From: Harmonia axyridis
Taxonomy: Eukaryota; Arthropoda; Insecta; Coleoptera; Coccinellidae
Direction of reading: 5' to 3'
Assembly (NCBI RefSeq): GCF_914767665.1
Contig: NC_059501.1
Coordinates: forward strand, 4,838,501 to 4,902,500
DNA length: 64,000 bases
The notes under the pieces are model-generated. The model had not been told where the DNA came from, made no database searches, and saw nothing but the letters and a program-made list of their open reading frames with translations. Numbering within the stretch: position 1 is the stretch's first letter; every line of letters begins with the position of its first letter. Of this stretch, positions 1-11,022 are shown one piece after another. The position numbers were made by a program, and so were the translations under genes.

Positions 1-485
1 ATTTATAGATGTTTATTACATAGTACAGGGTGATTCAATTATCTTGGTTATACCAATTTTCTCGCAAACTGCCGAATATTTTTTATCGTATGTAAACTGT
101 GTTTTGTAGAAGCCAATGTTGACTTCAGATGCACGCGTAAAAGTTGACGAAAACAATTAAGACGCCTGGCGTCGCGTTGCTGTCAATTTTTTTCCCTTGA
201 ACATAGTTGATTTTATTAAGCTCTTCGAAAGATGATTTCATTTTTATCAATTTTTTTCAAATGTCATTTATTTTCATTTCAAAGCGTGTTTGATGTTCTA
301 TTCCATTTATTTTTCTTTATTGCCTTGATTTACAGACATATATATGATCTTAAAATCAAGCAGGCTTTGTACAAAACTATTTCTTCACTATTACTTCAAT
401 AAATTATAAATAAACGTTCAATCACTGTATAACAGATTTTAAAAAACTTAAAATTATATAGCTCAATATTTATTGGCATTAAATG
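1..485. other. AT-rich stretch, no gene recognised
   Basis: No coding region, RNA gene or repeat boundary could be supported here. A short ACAGGGTGATTCAA motif near position 26 resembles the terminal motif of several Tc1/mariner relics elsewhere in the window, so this may be a transposon edge, but nothing pairs with it. Confidence 0.3.
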
Positions 486-701
486 ATAGGAACTAACGGA
501 CCACTTATATATCCGCCAAGATTTCCGGATCTAACACCCATGCATTACTTTCTGTAGGGCACCCTGAAAAATACGGCTAACACAATTGATTGTGTTAATT
601 TAGACCAATTGAAAATAATATATGACACGTGCGTTTGTTATTTTAATAACAAACTCAATGGCCGCTGTAAATGCAAATATTCTGGCAAAATTAACTTATA
701 A
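486..701 (+). pseudogene. Tc1/mariner transposase C-terminal relic (family D)
   Basis: The frame reads a short piece of a DDE/D transposase around the third catalytic position: PPRFPDLTPMHYFL, then a stop, then GTLKNTANT. Established family pattern: WPPRSPDLTPLDFFLWG is the usual form, so the catalytic D/E (LTPLD) is changed to H here and the Trp codon has become a stop. Only about 70 residues remain and no N-terminal or central catalytic region is visible. It lies just upstream of a palindromic MITE at 754. It is decayed and not functional. A related short relic occurs at 61.2 kb. Confidence 0.6.
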
Positions 702-753
702 TGAAATAAGGAAAATATATGATTTATGTATGAATCATAATGGTGGGAATATA

Positions 754-1632
754 CACTGTGTCCGTAAAGTATGGAACAAATTCATTTTTAGCTAAACAGA
801 CCATTTTAAGAAATAATCCTGAAATACGTCGATTTTTTATTTTAATTTACCGTATTTTGAAACAATAATCTAATATACTTCACCGTCATTTTTTTTTAAT
901 GGAACACCCCCATTTTGTATCAATTTTCCGATTACTCTAGCTGAGCTGATTCCAAAAATGTATCACATGTTGATTCCAATTGGTACAGGGTGGACAAAAA
1001 TACAATATGATAATAAAGCAATAATTAAAACATTCACGAATACCAAAAATATTGAAGTACTAAACTGTCATTGAATACCAATAAATTACTAAACAAATAA
1101 TGACATTTCACAAAAAATTAGACGACTATGTTTTTTTAAATTGATAAGAAATAATTTCTTTCATATTCTGTCTGCTAGATCACAAGTACCAAACATGTTT
1201 GGAAACAGCTCATTTTTATTAATTTAAAAATGTAACAAACTACAGGGTGTTACATTCAAACCAATTGCCGCTAGACAATAAGTATTTTTGATAATATTGT
1301 TAATTTAACTAATAAAGAATGTTATGCGTTACTTTATGAGCACACACAAAAATATTGTATTTTTGTCCACCCTGTACCAATTGGAAACAACATGTGATAC
1401 CTTTTTGGAATCAGCTCAGCTAGAGTAATCCGAAAATTGAGACAAAATGGGAGTGTTCCATTTAAAAAAAATGACGGTGACGTCATTACTCGAAAGTCAT
1501 TCACCCTGTATATTAGGTTATTATTTTGAAATACGGTAAATTAAAACAAAAGTTCGACGTGTTTCAGGATTATTTCTTAAAATGGTCAGTTCCGCTAAAA
1601 ATGAATTTGTTCCATACTTTACGGACACAGTG
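754..1632. mobile_element. Palindromic MITE copy 1, TA target site
   Basis: Both ends carry the inverted motif CACTGTGTCCGTAAAGTATGG, flanked by TA at 752-753 and 1633-1634. The arms stay complementary far inward (a block with GTACAGGGTGGACAAAAATA recurs inverted), so the element is essentially one long hairpin. Part of the left arm (about 1025-1150) differs from the right arm, which suggests a rearrangement or replacement. No coding sequence is present. A second copy lies at 46218-47104. TA duplication plus the TIR points to a non-autonomous Tc1/mariner-type element. Confidence 0.85.
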
Positions 1633-1634
1633 TA

Positions 1635-2638
1635 GAATATGTATACGATTCAAAATGTTTCGTTTTTATTCAAACAAAAATTTTTGTTATTGAAATATAT
1701 TCTTTATTGAATACATATAATAATGAGGAAAAAAAATAACATGAAACATACTGCAGATCGGTTTGAAAAAAAATATATTCGAACAAAAATTAAAATGGAA
1801 TCATCCTTCGAATGGTTTAATGAAAAAGAGTATGTTTCTGGAAAAAAAATTGACTGCGCCGCGACGTCTAGCGTCTATATTGTTTTTACCAATTTCACGC
1901 GATTTTGGTCATACTGTTCATTTTAAAATTTTTTCTTAAAACTCCAATTAATCAATTGGAAACTATGTAATCACGGTCTTAAATTCATGTGAAAAAAATT
2001 CACCTTATCAACAGAATGTTAGATTTGAAATGTGTCGTGAATTAATATTGACATATAAACTCGAATTATTCATGATTTCATTAAAATCAGCAAAATTCGT
2101 TAAAGTTAGCACTGTTACAAATGTTTGTGGACACACAGACAGACATACACGAAACCAAAGTTGCTCAAAATTGTTTTGAATTGTATTTTTCTATCTTAAA
2201 GTTTCGAAATCAGAGACCAGAACCAAGAGTTGTTTGCCTTCCATCAGAAGCATCCTCAATTTTCGGTTGCATCCATAAAAAATACCAAATTGCAGCTACA
2301 ATTGCTGCTATCTACTTCATGCTGGAATAAACACAAGTGATTCAACTGATTATTTTTCGCCCCATTTATTTATCCTTCTCACACAGGCAGCGTGTTCGAA
2401 AATCTACAATATGCGCCTCGTTCAATCAATTGATACAGATAATTCCAATTAGTTTGCCATGATAAGAATGCATCGAATAAATTGTAATAATATCTCTGTG
2501 TCCTCGATTGAGAGATACTTCGGCCATCTTACATAACGTTATCATCGAAAGTAACAGTAACAATTTCCTATTCGATTTTGGTTATTTAATTGAAATTATA
2601 GGAAAAAATAAGTTTAGAATTGTCGTTGAATTTTCGAT
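1635..2638. other. AT-rich stretch, nothing recognised
   Basis: Several short open frames occur here, but they have low-complexity composition and show no recognisable motif. No repeat shared with other parts of the window was found. Confidence 0.3.
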
Positions 2639-3010
2639 CTATTTTAAGTTTTTGAAGATTTTTCGAATAAGTAAGGTTGAATCACACCACCAGCCCAAAA
2701 AACCCCACCAAACAGTAACAGGTTGAGCATAGAGGAAAATTTCAACAATCATTCTTGGGTTTTCCCAGCCCCAAATGTGAAAATTCTGCTTATTAACGTA
2801 GCCTACGAGGTGAAAATGGGTCTCATCACTCAAGATAATTTTTCCATGAGAATCCAGATCCTTTTGATGCATTTCAAGGACTCAATCAGTGAAAATACAT
2901 CGTTGGTGGCTTTAGTTCTTGTATTAACTGAACTTTAAAAAGCTTCAGACCTAAGCCTTTATGCAAAATATGTTGTTTGTGGAATGCCTAATTCCCAAGA
3001 TCGACGAGGA
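2639..3010 (-). pseudogene. Mariner family B transposase relic, central part
   Basis: Read on the minus strand, the segment contains LSDETHFHLVGYVNKQNF and IWGWENPRMIV, matching the first-aspartate region of the same transposase superfamily as family A (SDEAHFWLNGYVNKQN). The upstream part is frame-shifted but still shows a QELKPP-like linker when frames are joined. The first catalytic D (SDE) is present; the second and third D are missing because the copy ends near 2640. It is truncated on both sides with several frameshifts and is not functional. Family B is clearly diverged from family A (FHLVG versus FWLNG). Confidence 0.65.
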
Positions 3011-3033
3011 TCCAGTCAAACTTGGGTTTTCAT

Positions 3034-3165
3034 CATAGAGTAACACACATAGATAGAGGGAGTATATGTAATTTTCATATGGTTACATTACATTGTCGGA
3101 TTGTGATATATTTTCAAATCTACAATTTTACTATATAGTTATGAATGTATCAAAGAGGCAAAGGA
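3034..3165 (+). mobile_element. R1 (hAT-like non-autonomous element), one end
   Basis: Starts with a variant of the R1 terminal motif (CATAGAGTAACACACATAG followed by ATAGAGGGAG). It continues with a block containing ACATTGTCGGATTGTGATAT that is shared with 4712-4746, 27907-28035 and 56630-56760. The other end was not found; the copy is followed directly by LINE sequence. The assignment to hAT rests on the 8-bp duplication seen around the copy at 35300-36734. Confidence 0.6.
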
Positions 3166-3179
3166 GAGAATGGAGAAGC

Positions 3180-3600
3180 TTACTTACTTATCAGAATGTG
3201 CTTTTGTGGATGATATTTTATTGATGACGGGGACAAGAAGGAAATTTAGATATATGGAATGGAGCACTGAAAAAATATGAGATGGAAATAAATAGAAGAA
3301 AGACAGAAGTGATGGAAGTGAACGATGAACAAGAGGAGAGTGGAAATTGTAGTTGAAAAAGTGAAATGTTTCAGATATTCAGGATTGAACATAAAAATAT
3401 CTACGGGAAGTCAAGAAAAGAAGATTAATTAAAAAAACTGGGAAATCTGCCTTTTTTTCTGTTTTTCGTTTCGAAGAGGAAACTAAAATGACCGCGTTTA
3501 AGTCGATACTCAGACCTGTTCTGTCGTATGGATGTGAAACTTGGAACACAACAAAGAGAATGAGGAGTACACTACAGGCAGTAAAAATGAAGGAAAACTT
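3180..3600 (+). pseudogene. Non-LTR retrotransposon reverse transcriptase relic
   Basis: Joined over frameshifts, the plus strand shows the catalytic box AFVDDILLMT (FVDD in place of FADD/YADD), then LKKYEMEINRRKTEVMEVN, then a CFRYSGLNI block matching FKYLGS. It ends with ILRPVLSYGCETWNTTKRM, the usual C-terminal RT/thumb signature of LINE elements. The 5' part (endonuclease and fingers) is absent, as expected for 5' truncation. At least three frame changes and a stop are visible. The clade is uncertain; the pattern is closest to RTE/CR1-like elements. It is not functional. Confidence 0.7.
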
Positions 3601-3772
3601 TACCACCCTGTATCTCAAAAGGTAAGACGTTTCGGACATTTGTTCATAATAAGTTTTTTTTCTTATAATGAGCTCAAAAATCACACCCATAAATATTTTC
3701 ATTCAATTAGGAAAAATCATTCAATATGATATACATTCATAATGATATTATAAAATTGTGAATTTGAAAATG

Positions 3773-4711
3773 AAGGGTGTTTTTTTTAGAGCTATATAAC
3801 TTCAAATTGCAATAAAACAACGATGGATTATTCGATTGACATGAATTTTATTTATCCGCAAGATAATCTTGTGGCATTACATTTCAAATATGATTTCTGG
3901 CATATGACCGCCACGGCTGGCTCGGATGTAGCCCAATCTGGACGTCCAATTTTCGATGACTTTTTCCAACATTTGTGGCCGTATATCGGCAATAACACGG
4001 CGAATGTTGTCTTCCAAATGGTCAAGGGTTTGAGGATAATCCGCATAGACCAATGACTTTACATAGCCCCACAGAAAGTAGTCTAGCGGTGTTAAATCAC
4101 AAGATCTTGGAGGCTAATTCACAGGTCCAAAACGTGAAATTATGCGGTCACCAAACGTGTCTTTCAATAAATCGATTGTGGCACGAGCTGTGTGACATGT
4201 TGCGCCGTCTTGTTGGAACCACAGCTCTTGGACATCATGGTTGTTCAATTCAGAAATGAGAAAGTTAGTAATCATGGCTCTATACCGATCACCATTGACT
4301 GTAACGTTCTGGCCATCATCGTTTTTGAAGAAGTACGGACCAATGATTCCACCAGCCCATAAAGCGCACCAAACTGTCAGTTTTTCTGGATGTAACGGTG
4401 TTTCGACATACACTTGAGGATTAGCTTCACTCCAAATGCGGCAGTTTTGTTTGTTGACGTAGTCATTCAACCAGAAGTGCGCTTCATCGCTAAACAAAAT
4501 AAAATGGACGTAGTGCGCGATGCGTATTCCGCACAGAACCATTATTTTCGAAATGAAATTGCACTATTTGCAAGCGTTGTTCAGGCGTGAGTTTATTCAT
4601 GGTGAATTGCCAAACCAAACTGAGAATAAATCATTTGACAGCTGTTAAATCGGTCGCCATCTTGAACAGTAATGCCAACTTAAAGTTATATACCTCGAAA
4701 AAAACACTCTA
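3773..4711 (-). mobile_element. Mariner family A copy 1 (internal deletion derivative)
   Basis: The ends read AAGGGTGTTTTTTTT on the left and the decayed complement AAAAAACACTCTA on the right. The flanking R1 repeat indicates insertion at a TA, now TG on the left. Length is about 939 bp, as in the other shared-junction copies. The interior holds a transposase gene with the HTH/DNA-binding middle removed. It sits inside R1 and next to the fold-back element. Confidence 0.85.
3877..4600 (-). pseudogene. DD41D-type Tc1/mariner transposase, deleted (family A)
   Basis: The reading starts with MNKLTPEQRLQIVQFHFEN, then jumps by deletion to the catalytic domain, which is out of that frame. In the other frame an ATG opens MVLCGIRIAHYVHFILF and runs into SDEAHFWLNDYVNKQN, WCALWAGGIIGPYF, NVTVNGDRYRAMI and WFQQDGATCHTARA. 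It meets a stop where a conserved Trp codon (PVNWPPRS) has become TAG. The C-terminal block LTPLDYFLWG is therefore not read through. First and second catalytic D are intact. In the family, 41 residues separate the second and third D. The DNA-binding half is missing, so it is non-autonomous and not functional as a transposase. Confidence 0.85.
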
Positions 4712-4737
4712 TATATCACAATCCGACAACGTAATCT

Positions 4738-4746
4738 AACCATGTT
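4738..4746. repeat. 9-bp target site duplication, left copy
   Basis: AACCATGTT directly abuts the left end of the fold-back element and is repeated exactly at 11014-11022. Uninterrupted R1 copies in the window carry a single instance at the same place. Confidence 0.9.
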
Positions 4747-5720
4747 ACCGGCGTGAACTTGGCAGCCACTTTTCAGCAGCCGAATTCATTCCAGCAGCCA
4801 AACGACCAGTGGCGTCGGTAGAATTTAAAACTAACGAATCGATCTGTTTTTGGGGTGCAACGCAAGAATTTGCTTTTTGAGTTTACTTGAACGACTTCAG
4901 TCAAGTTTTTATGACATTTCAATGCACAAAATAATATTATAGATGAACTTGAATTATGCTGATCAATGAAACGACGGGGTATATACAAGTATTTTCACGA
5001 ATGAAATCTTGAAAAACGTTTAGCCAAGTTGATATTTGGAATACTCACTCTTCAATAGAAACAGAATAACATATCCGAAGCCCATTGATTTGCAGGCCGT
5101 CTAAGGGGTAGTTTACACTTGTGAATTTTTCGAAATTTTCAAAAATGACCCTGTTAAAAATGTTTAGCCAAGTTCATATTTGGTATTCCTACTCTTGAAT
5201 AGCTAAAGAATAACATATCCGAAGGATTTTGATTTGCAGGCCGTCCAAGGGGTAGTTTACACTTGTGAATTTTTCGAAATTTTCAAAAATGACCCTGTTA
5301 AAAATGTTTAGCCAAGTTCATATTTGGTATTCCTACTCTTGAATAGCTAAAGAATAACATATCCAAAGGATTTTGATTTGCAGGCCGTCTAAGGGGTAGT
5401 TTACACTTGTGAGTTTTTGGAAATTTTCAAAAATGACCCTGTTAAAAATGTTTAGCCAAGTTCATATTTGGTATTCCTACTCTTGAATAGCTAAAAAATA
5501 ACATATCCGAAGGATTTTGATTTGCAGGCCGTCTAAGGGGTAGTTTACACTTGTGAATTTTTGGAAATTTTCAAAAATGACCCTGTTAAAAATGTTTAGC
5601 CAAGTTCATATTTGGTATTTTTACTCGTAAATAGCTACAGAATAACATATCTGAAGCACATTGATTTGCAGGCCGTCTAAAGGGTAGTTCAAACTTGTGA
5701 ATTTTTCAAAATTTTCAAAA
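4747..5720. repeat. Fold-back left arm
   Basis: A unique outer segment of about 278 bp is followed by about 4.8 units of the 144-bp repeat. The unit marker AGGCCG recurs at 5094, 5238, 5382, 5526 and 5670, exactly 144 bp apart. The arm is the reverse complement of the right arm but much shorter. Confidence 0.95.
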
Positions 5721-5730
5721 AATTGGTCAG

Positions 5731-5989
5731 AAATGAACATCTTCTTGGACCTGTTAGTATAGATGTATGTAGGAAATCTCTGAATTGGTTAATACTGAGA
5801 AGGAGTGAACCAGTCAATTTCATTTGCATTTTTTGTGCACACCCAAGACGCGAAGATGATTTCATTTGCAGGTTGTGTATACGATCGTGTCATCAAAAAT
5901 GCATTTTGACAACGAATGAAATAGCACGTGGATGTACCGTGAATGAAAAAATGAAGAACGGGATTTGTGATCTCTGCAGACTATATTAA
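5731..5989 (+). CDS. PHD-type zinc finger terminal exon inside the fold-back
   Basis: An 86-codon open stretch ends at a TAA. It has no ATG at its start, but an AG at 5729-5730 could be a splice acceptor, so it reads best as a last exon or a captured gene end. The protein has cysteines and histidine spaced C-x2-C-x10-C-x2-C-x4-H-x2-C-x21-C-x2-C, visible as FICIFC, ICRLC, CHQKC and ICDLC. This is the C4HC3 pattern of PHD fingers, which bind histone tails or protein partners in the nucleus. It ends three residues after the last cysteine. A C-terminal cysteine-rich domain of a transposase (piggyBac type) is an alternative, but the long spacing before the last pair fits PHD better. An AATAAA follows at 6134. 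Codon use is less skewed than in the neighbouring repeats. Whether it is expressed cannot be seen. Confidence 0.6.
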
Positions 5990-6133
5990 ATATGGAGATT
6001 TGAACCAATGATAAGGAAGTTGAATTAATAGTCGAACCGAATATTTCATTGATGTTGGTCGTTTCTATATTTCAAGTTATCTTTGTCTCGTTAAGCTAAA
6101 GTTTCATAACAGCGGATTGCGGATTATTTATTG

Positions 6134-6139
6134 AATAAA
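6134..6139 (+). promoter_or_regulatory. Polyadenylation signal for the PHD exon
   Basis: AATAAA lies 145 bp after the stop of the PHD reading frame and before the right arm begins, so the spacer could hold a complete 3' end of a transcript. Confidence 0.45.
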
Positions 6140-6203
6140 TATATTTTTCATATGCCTTCTTGAGCTCAGTCCTCTCTCGACTAAAAACGATCTAGTTTTT
6201 CCG

Positions 6204-9200
6204 TAAATCAATGTGCTTTGGATATGTTATTCTGTAGCTATTTAGGAGTAATAATACTGAATATGAACTTGGCTAAACATTTTTGACAGATTCATTTTTG
6301 AAAATTTCGAAAAATTCACAAGTGTGAACTACCCCTTAGACGGCCTGCAAATCAAAATCCTTCGGATATGCTATTCTTTAGCTTTTCAAAAGTAGGAATA
6401 CCAAATATGAACTTGGCTAAACATTTTTAACAGGGTCATTTTTGAAAATTTCCAAAAACTCACAAGTGTGAACTACCCCTTAGACGGCCTGCAAATCAAA
6501 ATCCTTCGGATATGTTATTCTTTAGCTATTCAAAAGTAGGAATACCAAATATGAACTTGGCTAAACATTTTTAACAGGGTCATTTTTGAAAATTTCCAAA
6601 AACTCACAAGTGTAAACTACCCCTTAGACGGCCTGCAAATCAAAATCCTTCGGATATGTTATTCTTTAGCTATTCAAGAGTAGGAATACCAAATATGAAC
6701 TTGACTAAACATTTTTAACAGGGTCATTTTTGAAAATTTCGAAAAATTCACAAGTGTAAACTACCCCTTAGACGGCCTGCAAATCAAAATCCTTCGGATA
6801 TGTTATTCTTTAGCTATTCAAAAGTAGGAATACCAAATATGAACTTGGCTAAACATTTTTAACAGGGTCATTTTTGAAAATTTCCTAAAACTCACAAGTG
6901 TAAACTACCCCTTAGACGGCCTGCAAATCAAAATCCTTTGGATATGTTATTCTGTAGCATTTTAAAAGTAATAATACTGAATATGAACTTGGCTAAACAT
7001 TTTTAACAGGTTCATTTTTTAAAATTTCGAAAAATTCACAAGTGTAAACTACCCCTTAGACGGCCTGCAAATCAATGTACTTTGGATATGTTATTCTGTA
7101 GCTATTTAAGAGTACTAATACTGAATATTAACTTGGCTAAACATTTTTGACAGGGTCATTCTTGAAAATTTTGAAAAATTCACAAGTGTAAACTACCCCT
7201 TAGACGGCCTGCAAATCAAAATCCTTTGGATATGTTATTCTGTAGCTATTTAGGAGTAATAATACTGAATATGAACTTGGCTAAACATTTTTGACAGATT
7301 CATTTTTGAAAATTTCGAAAAATTCACAAGTGTGAACTACCCCTTAGACGGCCTGCAAATCAAAATCCTTCGGATATGCTATTCTTTAGCTTTTCAAAAG
7401 TAGGAATACCAAATATGAACTTGGCTAAACATTTTTAACAGGGTCATTTTTGAAAATTTCCAAAAACTCACAAGTGTGAACTACCCCTTAGACGGCCTGC
7501 AAATCAAAATCCTTCGGATATGTTATTCTTTAGCTATTCAAAAGTAGGAATACCAAATATGAACTTGGCTAAACATTTTTAACAGGGTCATTTTTGAAAA
7601 TTTCCAAAAACTCACAAGTGTAAACTACCCCTTAGACGGCCTGCAAATCAAAATCCTTCGGATATGTTATTCTTTAGCTATTCAAGAGTAGGAATACCAA
7701 ATATGAACTTGACTAAACATTTTTAACAGGGTCATTTTTGAAAATTTCGAAAAATTCACAAGTGTAAACTACCCCTTAGACGGCCTGCAAATCAAAATCC
7801 TTCGGATATGTTATTCTTTAGCTATTCAAAAGTAGGAATACCAAATATGAACTTGGCTAAACATTTTTAACAGGGTCATTTTTGAAAATTTCCTAAAACT
7901 CACAAGTGTAAACTACCCCTTAGACGGCCTGCAAATCAAAATCCTTCAGATATGTTATTCTTTAGCTATTCAAAAGTAGGAATACCAAATATGAACTTGG
8001 CTAAACATTTTTAACAGGGTCATTTTTGAAAATTTCCAAAAACTCACAAGTGTAAACTACCCTTTAGACGGCCTGCAAATCAAGATCCTTCGGATATGTT
8101 ATTCTTTAGCTATTCAAGAGTAGGAATACCAAATATGAACTTGGCTAAACATTTTTAACAGGGTCATTTTTGAAAATTTCCAAAAACTCACAAGTGTAAA
8201 CTACCCCTTAGACGGCCTGCAAATCAAAATCCTTCGGATATGTTATTTTTTAGCTATTCAAAAGTAGGAATACCAAATATGAACTTGGCTAAACATTTTT
8301 AACAGGGTCATTTTTGAAAATTTCCTAAAACTCACAAGTGTAAACTACCCCTTAGACGGCCTGCAAATCAAAATCCTTTGGATATATTATTCTGTAGCAT
8401 TTTAAAAGTAATAATACTGAATATGAACTTGGCTAAACATTTTTAACAGGGTCATTTTTGAAAATTTCGAAAAATTCACAAGTGTGAACTACCCCTTAGA
8501 CGGCCTGCAAATCAAAATCCTTCGGATATTCTATTCTTTAGCTTTTCAAAAGTAGGAATACCAAATATGAACTTGGCTAAACATTTTTAACAGGGTCATT
8601 TTTGAAAATTTCCAAAAACTCACAAGTGTGAACTACCCCTTAGACGGCCTGCAAATCAAAATCCTTCGGATATGTTATTCTTTAGCTATTCAAAAGTAGG
8701 AATACCAAATATGAACTTGGCTAAACATTTTTAACAGGGTCATTTTTGAAAATTTCCAAAAACTCACAAGTGTAAACTACCCCTTAGACGGCCTGCAAAT
8801 CAAAATCCTTCGGATATGTTATTCTTTAGCTATTCAAGAGTAGGAATACCAAATATGAACTTGACTAAACATTTTTAACAGGGTCATTTTTGAAAATTTC
8901 GAAAAATTCACAAGTGTAAACTACCCCTTAGACGGCCTGCAAATCAAAATCCTTCGGATATGTTATTCTTTAGCTATTCAAAAGTAGGAATACCAAATAT
9001 GAACTTGGCTAAACATTTTTAACAGGGTCATTTTTGAAAATTTCCTAAAACTCACAAGTGTAAACTACCCCTTAGACGGCCTGCAAATCAAAATCCTTTG
9101 GATATGTTATTCTGTAGCATTTTAAAAGTAATAATACTGAATATGAACTTGGCTAAACATTTTTAACAGGGTCATTTTTTAAAATTTCGAAAAATTCACA

Positions 9201-11013
9201 AGTGTAAACTACCCCTTAGACGGCCTGCAAATCAATGTACTTTGGATATGTTATTCTGTAGCTATTTAAGAGTACTAATACTGAATATTAACTTGGCTAA
9301 ACATTTTTGACAGGGTCATTCTTGAAAATTTTGAAAAATTCACAAGTGTAAACTACCCCTTAGACGGCCTGCAAATCAAAATCCTTTGGATATGTTATTC
9401 TGTAGCTATTTAGGAGTAATAATACTGAATATGAACTTGGCTAAACATTTTTGACAGATTCATTTTTGAAAATTTCGAAAAATTCACAAGTGTGAACTAC
9501 CCCTTAGACGGCCTGCAAATCAAAATCCTTCGGATATGCTATTCTTTAGCTTTTCAAAAGTAGGAATACCAAATATGAACTTGGCTAAACATTTTTAACA
9601 GGGTCATTTTTGAAAATTTCCAAAAACTCACAAGTGTGAACTACCCCTTAGACGGCCTGCAAATCAAAATCCTTCGGATATGTTATTCTTTAGCTATTCA
9701 AAAGTAGGAATACCAAATATGAACTTGGCTAAACATTTTTAACAGGGTCATTTTTGAAAATTTCCAAAAACTCACAAGTGTAAACTACCCCTTAGACGGC
9801 CTGCAAATCAAAATCCTTCGGATATGTTATTCTTTAGCTATTCAAGAGTAGGAATACCAAATATGAACTTGACTAAACATTTTTAACAGGGTCATTTTTG
9901 AAAATTTCGAAAAATTCACAAGTGTAAACTACCCCTTAGACGGCCTGCAAATCAAAATCCTTCGGATATGTTATTCTTTAGCTATTCAAAAGTAGGAATA
10001 CCAAATATGAACTTGGCTAAACATTTTTAACAGGGTCATTTTTGAAAATTTCCTAAAACTCACAAGTGTAAACTACCCCTTAGACGGCCTGCAAATCAAA
10101 ATCCTTCAGATATGTTATTCTTTAGCTATTCAAAAGTAGGAATACCAAATATGAACTTGGCTAAACATTTTTAACAGGGTCATTTTTGAAAATTTCCAAA
10201 AACTCACAAGTGTAAACTACCCCTTAGACGGCCTGCAAATCAAGATCCTTCGGATATGTTATTCTTTAGCTATTCAAGAGTAGGAATACCAAATATGAAC
10301 TTGGCTAAACATTTTTAACAGGGTCATTTTTGAAAATTTCCAAAAACTCACAAGTGTAAACTACCCCTTAGACGGCCTGCAAATCAAAATCCTTCGGATA
10401 TGTTATTCTTTAGCTATTCAAAAGTAGGAATACCAAATATGAACTTGGCTAAACATTTTTAACAGGGTCATTTTTGAAAATTTCGAAAAATTCACAAGTG
10501 TAAACTACCCCTTAGACGGCCTGCAAATCAAAATCCTTCGGATATGTTATTCTTTAGCTATTCAAGAGTAGGAATACCAAATATGAACTTGGCTAAACAT
10601 TTTTAACAGGGTCATTTTTGAAAATTTCGAAAAATTCACAAGTGTAAACTACCCCTTAGACGGCCTGCAAATCAATGGGCTTCGGATATGTTATTCTGTT
10701 TCTATTGAAGAGTGAGTATTCCAAATATCAACTTGGCTAAACGTTTTTCAAGATTTCATTCGTGAAAATACTTGTATATACCCCGTCGTTTCATTGATCA
10801 GCATAATTCAAGTTCATCTATAATATTATTTTGTGCATTGAAATGTCATAAAAACTTGACTGAAGTCGTTCAAGTAAACTCAAAAAGCAAATTCTTGCGT
10901 TGCACCCCAAAAACAGATCGATTCGTTAGTTTTAAATTCTACCGACGCCACTGGTCGTTTGGCTGCTGGAATGAATTCGGCTGCTGAAAAGTGGCTGCCA
11001 AGTTCACGCCGGT
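6204..11013. repeat. Fold-back right arm, 31 units of 144 bp
   Basis: The unit marker CGGCCTGCAAAT occurs at 6341 and then every 144 bp to 10661, 31 times, with no indel in over 4.3 kb. Units carry recurring variants (TTTCCTAAAAC, TTTAGGAGTAATAAT and others) that define a higher-order duplication of 15 units. The terminal 270 bp is unique and matches the left arm. Confidence 0.95.
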
Positions 11014-11022
11014 AACCATGTT
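11014..11022. repeat. 9-bp target site duplication, right copy
   Basis: AACCATGTT, identical to 4738-4746, directly follows the right end of the fold-back element. Confidence 0.9.

Larger units (their letters stand above)
4747..11013. mobile_element. 6.3-kb fold-back transposon with 144-bp repeat arms
   Basis: The ends are exact inverted complements (ACCGGCGTGAACTTGGCAGC at the left, its complement at the right). The outer roughly 275 bp are matched without indels: an open frame of the same length and sequence occurs 26 bp inside each end. Inside follow tandem 144-bp units in opposite orientation on the two sides, about 5 on the left and 31 on the right. Between the arms is a unique spacer of about 480 bp with a PHD-finger exon. 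The flanks are a perfect 9-bp direct repeat. Established knowledge: long arms of tandem repeats and 9-bp duplications are typical of Foldback (FB/NOF) and Mutator-like elements. No transposase was seen, so superfamily assignment is inference. Confidence 0.9.

Noticed and set aside
3823..4056. Open frames starting MDYSIDMNFIYPQDN, repeated at eight places
   Set aside because: They are antisense to the conserved C-terminal part of the family A transposase and recur only because the element does.
4773..4988. A 71-codon open frame found identically at 4773-4988 and 10772-10987
   Set aside because: It lies in the outer inverted repeat of the fold-back element, so identity follows from the repeat structure. 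No motif or codon bias supports a protein.
5731..5989. piggyBac-type C-terminal zinc domain for the cysteine-rich exon
   Set aside because: The 21-residue gap before the last CxxC and the 9-bp target duplication of the host element fit PHD and FB/MULE better than piggyBac, which uses TTAA. Kept only as an alternative.
5025..10745. Regularly spaced repeats resembling a CRISPR array
   Set aside because: The whole 144-bp unit is repeated with no variable spacers, and the two arms are inverted. It is a tandem repeat of a fold-back element in eukaryotic DNA.
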